Positions 10,246-21,915 of a stretch of DNA of 64,000 nucleotides are shown piece after piece (the stretch's first letter is position 1; each line of letters opens with the position of its first letter). Origin of the DNA: Patellaria atrata CBS 101060 (taxonomy: Eukaryota; Ascomycota; Dothideomycetes; Patellariales; Patellariaceae); NCBI GenBank assembly GCA_010093705.1, contig MU006093.1, positions 367,557 to 431,556 of the forward strand, given 5' to 3'. Under the pieces are notes generated by a model that was not told the origin of the DNA, made no database searches, and saw only the letters and a program-made list of their open reading frames with translations. A program made the translations under genes and the position numbers.

Positions 10246-12949
10246 ATGGACTTCAGTACGGAGACAACACCGGAAGAACAGCAAAACATTGCTGAATTCT
10301 TCGATTTTGGTGATGCAGCAATGCCAGATGTGTCAGACGTAGTGGCCGATCTCGGATCAGCAACCACTGCGGCTGTATATAGCTGCCCTTCTCATCCAGA
10401 AGGCGATGGGTTAGTACATGTCTCAATATCAGCTCTCACAGTCCTCCGTATCCCAAACACCATACACCTCACAATGAAAACCTTCCTGGTCCCTAAGACC
10501 ACAGAGATATCGAATACTAGCCTTTGGTCTTATGTCACACTCCCCCAATCCATACAATCATCCCTCTTCTGAATGATTGACCCACACTCTCCCTTCGGAT
10601 AGTCTTGAAACTGACAGTATCAGATGTCTTTGTCACGGCTTCATAGATGAATACCGGATACCTCAAGACTCTTTACTCCAATTGAGTGAGGATGCTTTTG
10701 ACTACAACTTCTCCAACTGGATCCCAAGATACTCGAAGCCAGAACACGCTTGTGACTACTGTCATTCAAAAGGTCTCGAATGTTTCATTGTGTATGAAGG
10801 ACAGACAGCATGCTCTTCGTGTACAGCTCTCTTCCGTCCTTGCAGTTTCAGCCAGACCGGATGCGAGGTTCGACCATCCAACGCTTTAGACACGCTACAT
10901 GTAGTTCGTGAAGATGCTTGCCAGGAAATAGGTAATCTCACGGGCATCAAACCCTTGAGATCACTTGCCGCTAAAAATGATGAAATGGAGCGCAAGAAGA
11001 GTGGTATCAGGTTCCCTAGAGCGGCAATCAAGATCCTCAAAGATTGGGTGGAAGAACATTATGATCATCCCTATCCCAACGAAGAAGAGAAAGAGGAACT
11101 TGTCAACAAGACTGGTTTAAAAGCTACCCAGATCACCAACTGGCTTGCAAACGCACGGCGTCGTGGAAAGGTACGGCCAAAGAGAGGTCTTTCCCCTTCT
11201 GCGCGCTCTGCCGCTATGCCTATTCCTGGCAGTGAAGGCAAAACATGGGATAAAATGAATCCCCTTGAAAGATGGCAGCACTCTCCTCCCGAGAACGAAC
11301 CTGCACCTTTGACGGCCATCGCCACCGCTGTAGAACATTTCAGCCCTCCAAAAGACGATCCCTTCCAGGAGAGTGGAGAACTTCGTGGATTGTATGATTC
11401 GAGTGCACGATCGAGTAAGGGTTCTGGAAGCCATTCTCTGATGAAGGCACCTTCAATCACTTCACTCGAAACTGGCCGATCAAGTGGATCCATCGGATCT
11501 TACGGCTCTCTTAACTCCGCCTGGTCTTACGGATCTCGTAACAGTTTTCAGTCACACGGTTCGCTAGGCAGTCGAGATAAGCGTCGTCGACGTCGAACAG
11601 CTCCAAAGCCTCCCCGAAAGAGTGATCCCGCGGAGTCGGGACGTATCTTCCAGTGCACATTTTGCACCGACAGATTCAAAAGCAAATACGACTGGTGCAG
11701 ACACGAGAAATCCCTCCATCTAAGCATGGAGAAGTGGATCTGCGCTCCCCTCGGGGAAACAATTGTGTGCGATATCTCCGGTCGCCAAAAATGCGTCTAC
11801 TGCGATACCTTAGACCCATCCCCAGAACACCTCGAAGCCCACAACCACAGCGCGTGCGAAGAAAAGGGGCTAGAAGCCCGCACATTCTACCGCAAAGACC
11901 ACCTCCGACAGCATCTCCGCCTCATGCACGGCTGCAAGATGATTGAGTCCATGGACGCCTGGAAGATGGAGACCCCCCACATCCGCTGCCGCTGCGGTTT
12001 CTGCGGGCAAACCTTCGACACCTGGTCGGAGCGGTGCGACCATCTAGCCAAGCACTTCCGGAACGGCGCACAGATGAAGGACTGGAAGGGCTGTCGTGGC
12101 TTCGACGAGCACGTCGCAATGCAAGTCCAGAACGCCATCCCGCCCTACCTCATCGGCAACGAGGCGAAAAGCCCCATCCCCTTCAGCGCGACGAATAAGA
12201 CGACCTGGGCCCACAATATGACGTTCACTAAGGACCTCGAAGCTATCATCCCGACGAATTACGACTGGTCCGCCCAAGATGGACAGAGCTCCTCCGCGGG
12301 CTTGACGTCGTCGGGTGGTTTCACGAGCCCGAATCAACCTGGCATCACCACACCGGATACGGCGGACATGGTGATAGCGCGGAGTACGTGCTGGGAGATT
12401 CTGACGACCAGATTAGGTCAGTTTGTGAGAGAGCAACATGCGCTAGGGAATGTGGTTACGGATGAGATGTTGCAGAAGCACGCCCGCGTCCTCCTCTACG
12501 ACTCTGACGACGAGTGGAATCAGACTGCTGCTGATAATGCGTGAGTTGCCCTTCCCCAAAAAGCCCCAAACAAGAAACCTTGAAAACCCCATCCCCGTAA
12601 CCTCAACCCTATACCCTAAACCTCGATCCTAACCTCCTCTAGCGAATGGCTCCAATTCTTCAAACAAGCCCACGGCCTCGATCCCGATCTGTGTCCTCAC
12701 TTCTTCTCCCCCACCTCTAACTCCAACTCCAAACCCTTCCCCCCCAACCCCGCAGATCTCATGGAGGATCTAGGCATCTGCCACCTTAAGTCTACCACGG
12801 ACGGGGATACGGGCTGCGAGGATATGGATTTCGATCAGGTGCTTTTTGATCGGAATTGGAATGGGGATGGGTTTGGGGGACTGGAGGGGTTTGGGGGGTT
12901 GGAAGTGTTGAGGGAGGCGGATTGTGTGGGGTGGGAGGATTGTCCGTAG
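10246..12949 (+). CDS. transcription factor with Cys6 cluster, KN/TALE homeodomain and C2H2 fingers
   Basis: Three exons (10246-10409, 10603-12540, 12643-12949) give 802 aa. In order: an acidic N-terminus; a six-cysteine cluster CX2CX6CX9CX2CX6C (about residues 105-140) that fits the spacing of fungal Zn2Cys6 domains; a homeodomain at about 186-244 with PYPNEEEKEELVNKTGL and the recognition helix TNWLANARRR typical of KN/TALE types; Ser/Gly-rich linkers; and C2H2-type fingers (FQCTFCTDRFKSKYDWCRHE, then CGFCGQTFDTWSERCDHLAKH). It is presumably a nuclear DNA-binding regulator of a Pezizomycotina-specific homeobox/C2H2 family. I chose the ATG at 10246 because the upstream in-frame extension (from 10060) looks like leader. 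Intron 1 (193 bp) is the least certain junction. Confidence 0.85.
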
Positions 12950-13475
12950 GGAGGAATTTTCTTGAAGGGGGGTTAAAAGGGGGAAGGGAGCGAGGGGGTG
13001 GTAATGGAGGTATGATGATATGATTGTGTCAGGGTGACGGCGTTTTTGGAAGGGCATTGGAGCAGATCTTGTGGCGTTTTCCGTTCGTCGTTTAGTGGGA
13101 AGATATTGAGAAGAATGGGTGTCCGTTCTTGTTATTGGACAGTAATCAGAAGAAACATAGTAGAGCAGAGTAGACTCTGATTGCGGTAAGTACTGGGTTG
13201 TAGACTATAGTATGAGAATATTCGATGGAGCTTTTTTATATTTTTGAAAACATTACAATTATTATATTAAGCCTCATGGACTTCAACTTAATAATAAGCT
13301 ATGGAAAGTTAAATTTTCACATCTCATAAAGAGGGGAGGAAGGTGTTTGAAGTGACATCGGAAGTCCTAAAATCCGGCGTTTCCGTTTTGGGAAATCTGA
13401 GATCACGTCAACTCAAGCTCTCACCGACGCTTTCCACACAACATCAGCATTCTCAATAACATTCCACATAGAACC
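12950..13475. other. intergenic, no gene seen
   Basis: 3' flank of the homeodomain gene and promoter of the OPT transporter gene. No repeats or RNA genes recognised. Confidence 0.55.
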
Positions 13476-15875
13476 ATGGCGCCCGATAGAGGTACTGGAT
13501 CAAATCCGTCCAAACTTTCAACCATAGAGTCCGAATACACGAACAGCTCAAGGGCTGATAACGACTATGACGACGAAATCGATGAAGCAAACCCCGACCA
13601 CTCCAACTCCCATACCCCCGCCGAACCTCAAAATGACCTCGCGAGACGAGCAAGCGAACCTCAAAACTTCACTCTCCGCGGTGTGCTAGTAGGCCTCGCA
13701 ATTGGCGTCGTAATCTGCTTCTCAAATACCTACTTCGGTCTCCAAACCGGCTGGATCAGCGGGATGGCGATGCCCTCTGCTCTGATCGGCTTCGCGTACT
13801 TCAAGCTCGTCTCGCGCCTTCTCAGCTACCCCTTCACGCCCGTCGAGAATGTGCTCGTACAGTCGGTTGCTGGGTCTGTCGGGACGATGCCGTTGGGCTG
13901 CGGGTTCGTCGGGGTCATCCCCGCGCTGGAATTTCTGCTGAAGCCGAAGGAAAACGGGCCGTTGAGTATTAGCTTGTGGAAGTTGATAGTGTGGGCGGTG
14001 GGGATATGCTTTTTTGGGGTTGTTTTTGCGGTTCCGTTGAGGAGGGAGGTGATTATTAGGGAGAAGTTGAAGTTTCCGAGTGGGACTGCTACGGCACTTA
14101 TGATTGGAGTGTTGCATGGGGAGAAGGGGGATGCAGGATTGATGCTGCAACAGAGTCGTGATTTGCCCCTCAGAGGGCAGGAGGACGAAAGTGATCGACT
14201 TCTCCCGGCTGATACGGCGGATCGGTCCCTGGAACTTAGTCGCACTCGGAGCTCTAGAGATGCTGGGCAAGGAGATGAAGTAGAGCTAGGTGCTACTGAT
14301 CATGATGACTGGAAAGTGAAGATCAAACTCCTAACAGTCTCATTCGGGATATCTGCTCTTTATGTACGTATTCTGTCTGCATACTTCGTATCAATAGACC
14401 GTTTCTTCCACGAGCTTATTCGTATCGCAGACCGTTGTATCATACTTCATTCCTCAACTACGTGATCTACCTATATTTGGACTTCCACTTGCTCACAACT
14501 GGTTATGGACTTTCAATCCATCTCCAGCATACGTAGCCCAAGGGATCATCATGGGTCCCTCAACGACTCTTCACATGCTGTTCGGAGCGATCATTGGCTG
14601 GGGTGTTCTCTCACCTCTAGCAAAGAGTAAAGGTTGGGCTCCCGGCCCAGTCAGCGACTGGACGACCGGTAGTAAAGGATGGATCGTTTGGGTAAGTCTC
14701 GCAATTATGCTTGCCGACTCCTTCGTCAGCCTCGGCTGGGTCATCCTCCGTCCAACAATGTCGATAATCCGCGATTACTACCCCGAAGCCCGTCGAGCAT
14801 TCCAAGAGCACTCCTGGAAAGAGATATTTACCTTTCAGATCCGTCTGAATAAGGGCTACTCCGCCCTCCGCCCAATCATTACCCCCAACGACCTCTCCCT
14901 AACCAAAAGCGTAACAAACGGCCCAGAAGAAGACGCACCACCGGAACATCTGATCTCCACCCGCACGACCCTAATCGGCCTCATCCTCTCCCTCTCCCTC
15001 TGCATCGCAGCAGTCCACTACTCCTTCGCCGGCCTGATCCCCCTCCTCCTCACCCTCCTCGCCTTGGTCCTCGCCCTCCTCCTCTCCGTAATGGGCGTCC
15101 GCGCCCTCGGCGAAACAGACCTCAACCCCGTCTCCGGCATCTCAAAACTTACCCAACTCCTCTTCGCCCTCGTCACCCCGCGCGGGTCCAAAAACGCAAT
15201 CATCGTCAACCTGCTCGCGGGCGCTTTGTCCGAGTCCGGCGCCCTGCAAGCCGGTGACCTTATGCAGGATCTGAAAGCAGGACACCTCCTCGGCGCGGCC
15301 CCGAGCGCACAGTTCTACGGCCAACTCATAGGAAGCGCCGTCGGTGCCGTCCTGAGCGCGGGAGTATATAGGCTCTATACGAATGTTTATCAGGTCCCCG
15401 GCGGCCAGTTCCAGATCCCGACGGGGTATGTGTGGGTTTTCACCGCGCGGCTGGTCACGGGGCAGGGGCTGCCGCCGATGGTGCCGGAGTGGGCGCTCGG
15501 CGCCGGTGTGCTGTTTGCTGTCACGACTACGGTGAGGACATGGGGGGCCAGGACGGGGTGGGGGGGTGTGAGGTTTGTGCCGGGGGGGATTGCTGTCGCT
15601 GTTGGTATGTTTACCTTTTGTTATTGCCACTTACTGTGACTGCTCACCGTAACTTGGATTCGACTCATTCAAACTGACGCTTGGAAGGCATGTATAACGT
15701 CCCCTCCTTCACGCTAGCCCGCACGATCGGCGGGTTGATACACCTGTACTGGCATACCTATCTAGGCCGCGAGGAGACGCCCGTTATTATTCTAGCCAGC
15801 GGACTGATACTCGGGGAGGGCCTGTTCAGCATTGTTAATCTGCTTTTGGCGAGCTTTGGCGTCCCGCATCTTTAA
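13476..15875 (+). CDS. OPT-family oligopeptide/metal-chelate transporter
   Basis: Three exons (13476-14363, 14431-15604, 15688-15875) give 749 aa. After a polar, Ser/Asp-rich N-terminus of about 65 residues, the first membrane segment NFTLRGVLVGLAIGVVICFSNTYFGLQTGW starts and carries the OPT-typical NTYFGLQTGW motif. Further multi-pass segments include IALEF-like loops, VPLRREVIIREKLKFPSGTA, and a C-terminal set around LNPVSGISKLTQL, an OPT hallmark. A charged cytoplasmic loop lies near residues 215-275. OPT proteins import oligopeptides, glutathione or metal chelates by proton coupling at the plasma or vacuolar membrane; the substrate is unknown here. G+C rises strongly in the second half. 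Confidence 0.92.
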
Positions 15876-16239
15876 TCCCAGTTTGTCTGTATCTTAGGAA
15901 TTGTCGGTATACTTTTTACCCGACACGTTCGACATAGGTGTCTCGATGTACAGCCAGGTTTCTCTAAATATTCATGTCTCGTTATAGTACCAGCGGCTGT
16001 GTAATCTCCTTCGGGGACCCCATCTCATCACGCGTATAGATCATTCAAAGTCCTCTTCATCCCAGTCGACATATCATTCAGCAGTCAAGCTAATCCTGAC
16101 CAACTGTAAATCACCGCATCATTAGTCTAGACCAAATATACCATCACACGGGTATATAGCATAAACACACATCCCAAATCACAACACCACAATAACCAAA
16201 CAAACCCCAAACGCCATCCATATCACCCATCTCGCCCCC
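15876..16239. other. short convergent intergenic region
   Basis: The 3' flanks of the OPT gene (+) and the membrane-protein gene (-) meet here. Nothing else is visible. Confidence 0.6.
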
Positions 16240-18606
16240 TCACCCTCCCCCATACCTAACCCCCGTCCCCACCCTGCCCTTCCTCCCCCCCTCCTCCTCA
16301 AACACCAACTCCACCCTCCCCTCCCCCGCCACCTGCACCCTAACCCTCCTCCTCAGCGTCCCCAGAACCGCAATCCCCGCACACGTATCCCGCAGCGCCC
16401 ATCTCGGCGGCGCACTCCCCAGCGCCAACGCCGCCAGCTCCGCAAACGTATCCCAACAGCCGCCCGTCTTGCGCGTCCAAGCTAGGACGTAAAAGGTGTG
16501 CGCGCAAGCGAGCACGATGTACGAAGCCAGCACGACCAACGCGAGGGAGTCGGACGTGGAGCGCACTCCGTAGCCAAAGCCGGTGACGGCCTGGCGCATG
16601 TGGAGGGTCGTGTAGCGGGCGTTATCGGCGGGGGGGAGGGTCGGGCTCCAGGCGCGGAGATCGACGGGTTCATAGGGGTTGGGGCGGTTGGTGTAGAAGA
16701 GCGGGCGCCAGGTGTCGGTTCGCCCGCTGTTTTCGGTTGTTGGGGTGGTGTCCCAGGTCCGGAAGGCCCCGGTCCGGGAGAGGGCGTCAGCGAAGAGGGT
16801 CGCGAGGACGTGTTCGAGGTAGCGCAGCGCGTAGGCGTCGCCGACTTCGACGTAGGTGTCTGCGTACTTGAAGCCGGCGGTCGCGAGGAGCGTTTCGAGA
16901 ACGGAGCCGTTCGGGGCGCTGGCGGTATGGTGGGCGGATGGGATGGTGGTGAGGGTGGTGAGCCAGGCGGGCGAGACGGTGATGGGGTGCCAGGAGCCGT
17001 TGATGGGGAGGAAGGTCGTGCGGAAGAGGGGGTTGAGCACGTCGGGCCAGGTTGGCGCGGCGGGGGAGCGGAGGATGTCGGATTGGAAGGCGACAAAGTC
17101 GGTCCAGACGTCTGCGGCGGCCCAGCGGGCGTCCACGGAACAGGCGGAGAGGACGCGGGTTGTGGTGCTTTTCCAGGGGAATTCGACGACGATGCCGGCG
17201 GTTACGGTGCCCCAGTCTTCTGTCTCGACAGAGCTGGGGTCGAGAACGGTGGCTCGGGTTTGGTTTGAGGGACCGTAGCTGGCTAGTGCGTCTATGGAGA
17301 TGTTCTGGAGACCGACGTATGCACCGTGCAGATTGTAGGATGGGTGGAATTCTGGCATGGCTGGAAATAACAGAGAGGTGGAGTTAATGTCGACTGTTGC
17401 ACTGCGACATGTCACTCGAACAACTGGTACGGAAGATCGAATTGTCGTTATCTGGGTTGAGAAGTACTGAAAGCGTGAGAGTGGAGAGCTTCGCTTGTGG
17501 AAAAGTGGCGCATTAATCGCTGCCAGATACCAGTCGCTCCTTAGTCTTCGTGGTAGGTTAATAGTTGGGCCGTGAGTAGCGGCCATGTAAGTCTCCCTAG
17601 AACTTGCCCAATGACCAATTGCGCCGGTGATGGTTTGGGGCGCCATATGATTGTTTTTGCTTCTTACGAGGATGCCGTCTCCTAGAGCAAAACCACTTTG
17701 TCCGTCCGTCACCCGACGAAACTTTTGTCGGTCGTCTATCAACTCTTCGAGTTCAAGCTGCGAGTATAGTGTCCCTTGTCGGCTTGAAGAGTTACCAATA
17801 GCAGCCGAGGCAAAATGGTCCATTAAGGGCAAGAAACCACCAGTAGGACAAACTGCACTTAAGTATCCTTTACTAGACTGACAATCAATGCTTTCCCCAA
17901 AATCGTTCGTGTAATTGGGCATATAGTGTGACATTTCCACGTGTCTAGGCCATAATTCTTCTCTCGATCCGTTGATATAGAATTCCGTGGACCCTGCCGG
18001 GTACACTATCTGCCGGGGTATAATAAGAATAGCGGTTGCAGGTCCTGCTGTTGCTGCAATAAAGCCACAGAATACTATCAACAAAGATATCGACCAATTC
18101 GATATACTAGAAATTCCAGCAAGGAACTCAGGGGACCAGAAAAAACTGGCCTGGGTGAACGTCAGGCCCGAACCATATAGTCCAAAAGGGAGCCCGTTAT
18201 TGAGTAGATCATGCCTGATTCGGTGGAAGAGGACGGTCCCCACACTAGCAACCATGAGTAGTTCTTGGGCTTTCGCCGCTACCTGCAGAAGAGCCATGTT
18301 TATAGGGGTCGAATCCTGCGGGCCTGCCAATTCAGCGCCAATGAAGTATCCAGTCATATTGATAGCGATTATTGCGACTGAGACGGTTAAAGGTATTATG
18401 TGTACGGTACTTCTTGACAAGGCGACCCAAAAGGACTTTTGAATGACTGTTTTTCGTTGTTCTGATGAATGTAGGCCGGTGAAGGGTCGCAAGATCGAAA
18501 GTGAAAGGAAGTCGAGGCCCAATGCTCGAAGAACATAACGGATCTGAAGGTTCTTCTTCAAGGATATCTTGAAATAGCCCTTTGAGGGCCGATTAGGAGA
18601 GGTCAT
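16240..18606 (-). CDS. unknown multi-pass membrane protein with large non-cytoplasmic domain
   Basis: A single open frame of 788 aa from the ATG at 18606 (MTSPNRPSKGYFKIS). The frame extends 35 codons further up, but that part is AT-rich and leader-like. Hydrophobic segments: VHIIPLTVSVAIIAINMTGYF; a second around NMALLQVAAKAQELLMVASVG; a third at SISLLIVFCGFIAATAGPATAILI; then a domain of several hundred residues rich in Asn-x-Ser/Thr sites; and a final segment at LALVVLASYIVLACAHTFYVL near the C-terminus. This architecture is common in uncharacterised Pezizomycotina proteins; I can assign no function. The 3' half is much richer in G+C than the 5' half, which creates long antisense shadow frames. 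Confidence 0.75.
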   Translation of the reverse strand: MTSPNRPSKGYFKISLKKNLQIRYVLRALGLDFLSLSILRPFTGLHSSEQRKTVIQKSFWVALSRSTVHIIPLTVSVAIIAINMTGYFIGAELAGPQDSTPINMALLQVAAKAQELLMVASVGTVLFHRIRHDLLNNGLPFGLYGSGLTFTQASFFWSPEFLAGISSISNWSISLLIVFCGFIAATAGPATAILIIPRQIVYPAGSTEFYINGSREELWPRHVEMSHYMPNYTNDFGESIDCQSSKGYLSAVCPTGGFLPLMDHFASAAIGNSSSRQGTLYSQLELEELIDDRQKFRRVTDGQSGFALGDGILVRSKNNHMAPQTITGAIGHWASSRETYMAATHGPTINLPRRLRSDWYLAAINAPLFHKRSSPLSRFQYFSTQITTIRSSVPVVRVTCRSATVDINSTSLLFPAMPEFHPSYNLHGAYVGLQNISIDALASYGPSNQTRATVLDPSSVETEDWGTVTAGIVVEFPWKSTTTRVLSACSVDARWAAADVWTDFVAFQSDILRSPAAPTWPDVLNPLFRTTFLPINGSWHPITVSPAWLTTLTTIPSAHHTASAPNGSVLETLLATAGFKYADTYVEVGDAYALRYLEHVLATLFADALSRTGAFRTWDTTPTTENSGRTDTWRPLFYTNRPNPYEPVDLRAWSPTLPPADNARYTTLHMRQAVTGFGYGVRSTSDSLALVVLASYIVLACAHTFYVLAWTRKTGGCWDTFAELAALALGSAPPRWALRDTCAGIAVLGTLRRRVRVQVAGEGRVELVFEEEGGRKGRVGTGVRYGGG

Positions 18607-19574
18607 TCTTCCCGGGGCGGTATAAACTGAATCATAGACATTCAAACGCGGGAATGATAACGAAAGAAGGACGAAATGTGAAGAAATTAAAGCGTAGCGT
18701 GAACTATTCACTAAGGCAGTCTTGATGTAAGGTAAGATATGAACTGAAAAAACATATCAAGGAAAAGGCATTGTAGCTAAAAGAGAAGTTCAGCTGGATA
18801 GATATGCGATGTATTCAAAGCCACAAAGTAACTGGACCAATATCATTCCTCGAAGTGAAGAGTATGCGGAAGAGATGTGTCGCGCATCGAAATCTCGATG
18901 ACACTGAGCGGCACAGTTGCTGCAGGGGTTTGCTGCATACTCCATGATATACAGTACTCCAGCATTCCAGCAAATGTCCGCCACGGCGACCAAATTCAGG
19001 GCTCAGAAACTGAATTCTACAGTACCAATTGTAAAAACATCCAATACATATCCACTCCTTTTCATAGACTGTGCAATTCTATCCCTAGCCATGCGCTGAG
19101 AATGGCTATGTGACTTCGACTGGAGCAAACTTGAGGTCAATTACGGACTGGATCGTTATACGAGGATCTTTACTAGAGTTAAGTTAGATCTGTGCCTTGC
19201 TATGCAGCGCTTCTGGGCCGTTGAGTGCGGGATGACCCTAACCTCCGGACATAGGAAACTAGTGGGATCTCATGGTGATGGGAAAGAAAGGAGTTTGAAG
19301 AAACTGTGCCGCATCAGCCGCTCGCGTCTCGCTCATTTAATCTTCCAAAAAGGGTAATGCCAAGTTATCTGTTGCTTGTGGCGGCGTATGTTGACTGTGA
19401 TAGGACGGGGATCCTGCGTTTTGACCCTTACGATCTGTTGCCGGCGGTTCCCTAGATCTGTTTCATGAAACATCTGCGAAAAACTTGTTGTGAGCAGTAT
19501 ATTTCACAAGGCATTTGGAACATAATAACCCCAAAGTTATCTTTAGAAACTCAGTCTCATGGTACTCTCGTGAC
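18607..19574. other. intergenic, no gene seen
   Basis: Upstream region of the membrane-protein gene (-) and 3' flank of the isomerase gene (-). Short ORFs have no recognisable features. Confidence 0.5.
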
Positions 19575-20818
19575 CTATAACTTCTCAAACGTAGGTTTCC
19601 GCTTCTGCAAGCCTGAAAGTAACGCATTCTTCACGTCCCTCGTTTGCACCATGGCCGCATTCAACACAGCCGTATACTTCAACCCATCATCAACACTGTG
19701 ATCACGACTCCAGTTCAGCAACTCCTTCGTCGCCACTGCAGCCACAGGACTCTTTTCCGCTATCGTACCTGCGAGCTCAAGGGCGGCAGTCCAGCCTTCC
19801 GTCTTACTTCCATACACCCCACTCACCAGCCCGATGCTGAGAGCTTCGTTAGAGTCAAACACTTTCCCGGTTAGACAAGCGGTCTTTACCCAAGACATGT
19901 TGGAAACCGCCTTTGGGAGCCGCGAGAGCGTTCCTATGTCTGCTGCGAGCCCGATGTCGATTTCTTTGATGGAGAGTCGAGTGGAAGTAGTGGAAAGTCG
20001 GATGTCGGTAGCGAGACATATGTCGAGGGCCAGACCATAGGAAATTCCATGGAGAAGTGTAATAATTGCTGGCAGTGTTAGAATATCTATAAAGGGGAAA
20101 ACTGAAAGGGAAATTACGTTTCTCGCATTTCTCAAGTGCTGTAATGCAGTCTTGGAATTCGAGGATGTGCCGGCGAATATCATTCGCTTTCTAGATAGAC
20201 AGTTGGTATCATAGGATATAAAGACTGGAGAAAACTCGCGAAAAGTCTGGAATTGCGTGCAACAGGGAGGTATACTCTGGCCACGTCTATATCTGGTGAG
20301 TTACCGCTCAGGAGACCCTGAGATGCTGCTTGCACATCCAGTCCAGCGGTGAAGGCACGATCACCAGCACCAGTTAAAATTATACAGCGAACTTCGGGGT
20401 CGTAGGACATGCGTCTTATAAGTTTTGAGAGATTAAGCCACATACTGGGGAATCGTCAGTATGTGTGTATTCGCTCTGGCGCAAGAGGCCGAAAAGCATT
20501 ATTCTATAGGAATGAATCATATTCCGTAAATTAATTGACTAGTATTAGGCTCTTCTTTCATCAAACATGCATTGAAATCTAGTTCAATTTTGAAGAAAAT
20601 GATATGATTACTGCATAGAACTCTCAAATATTGACGAAAACGAGCGGCAAGTCAGAGAGTACTGGTTGGAAATTGACGTCTTTTCAGAAGTGGGATCGAG
20701 GTACATACATCTCTATAAATGCGTTTAACTTATCAGGTCGGTTGATCTCGACATGGGCGACATATTGTTTGGGGAATGAAACGTTGAAGTACTCATACTG
20801 GTACGACTCGGAAGACAT
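19575..20818 (-). CDS. enoyl-CoA hydratase/isomerase, delta(3,5)-delta(2,4)-dienoyl-CoA isomerase type
   Basis: Four exons (20818-20709, 20444-20276, 20190-20118, 20068-19575) give 281 aa. Exon 1 reads MSSESYQYEYFNVSFPKQ and ends in HVEINRPDKLNAF, the conserved crotonase N-terminal strand. The oxyanion-hole segments are AFTAGLDV and LLHGISYGLALDICLATDIR; the catalytic acids are in KEIDIGLAADIGTLSRLPK, matching dienoyl-CoA isomerases (ECH1/Dci1) of unsaturated fatty acid beta-oxidation. The C-terminus is FEKL, not a canonical SKL peroxisomal signal, and no clear mitochondrial presequence is seen, so location is open. The first intron is 264 bp, long here, but phase and both splice signals agree. 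Confidence 0.85.
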
Positions 20819-21915
20819 GTTGACTAGGTGGGAAGATCACCTCAGAGATTGTATAGAAAGTAGAGGTGGTAATCGGGGAGGGTCAAAGTTGAACCGTTGC
20901 TCCTAAAGTGTAAAATGCGGTTCTTTCATACATTTTTTGTGTATAAGGATGAAATATAGAAGCTTTAGTGTATGCTGAGGTGAGATGCCGAGGTCCAGGA
21001 CAAGTAACCAGCATCTGACCTCCTTTGAACTGGGTTATCTCAGAGAGCGTCGGCCTCATCAGGATGACTTCTTCATTGCTGTACACTTTGTATCTATTGG
21101 CTTACTATGAGTATGGTATTTGGTTTGTTCCCATCCATATTACATCAATTAGTCCAGTTGTTATGTACTTTCGTACGATTACCTAAGACCCTCGTCTTTC
21201 GAAATTGAATACCTTTAGAGGACTCAACTTAGCAGAAGTGCGGTATCTTGTTCAGTCTTCCAGGGGGATCATAAGGCGATAAACAATCCGGTGACTCGAA
21301 CAAATTGAATTCTTATTGATGAATTAATCCAAGTAAGGGGAAATTTACAGAGTGTTCAGGTTGCGAATAAATGCATCGAACATCTGATTAGAAGTAGGCT
21401 TATCCCAATTGGGAAAATTGCCGCCTACCTAACCTCAAACTTTTGTCGCGTCTCTTCCTATATTCAACTCACACTTAGATCATACTAGCACTTTCAACTA
21501 ATGTCTTACGAAGTTTATATATCAATTTCATCGATTAATAGCGTGTTATATACCCAGATTTCAGTCTTATAGGCTCTTCTGCCAACGGTTTTTCGTGTAG
21601 TATAATCCTTTCAAGGTCCATATCTACGCCCCTTTCCGATTCCATTGTCGACATTTTACGTTCTTGTTCTTACCTGTCAGTCCAAGGGTTTGATTCAGTC
21701 ACTTATTATTGGGAAATTTTACGACCTATCATTCTATTACACACTGTAAGATTGGACACAGAGCAGGAAGATTCGCGCATTGGATTTCCCACCAGAAACT
21801 CCCTGTTCTGCTCTTTTGCATCAGTCGAATCGTCTTCCTTTTCCGTAAAGCTATGCTCTGTCTCTTGTGATCTCACTCTCCTTTCTCCATCACACACATT
21901 TCCCAAGTCGACGTC
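20819..21915. other. 1.1-kb divergent intergenic region
   Basis: Shared upstream region of the isomerase (-) and the glycosyltransferase (+). It contains one CGTACG (21172). No gene, RNA or repeat was recognised. Confidence 0.5.

Noticed and set aside
12541-12642. CCCTAA/CCCTATA-like motifs suggesting an internal telomeric repeat
   Set aside because: Only isolated, non-tandem matches inside a normal intron of the homeodomain gene.
16498-17268. 256-codon frame antisense to the membrane-protein gene
   Set aside because: Gly/Glu/Val-rich shadow produced by G+C-rich codons of the real gene; no domain, no splice logic.
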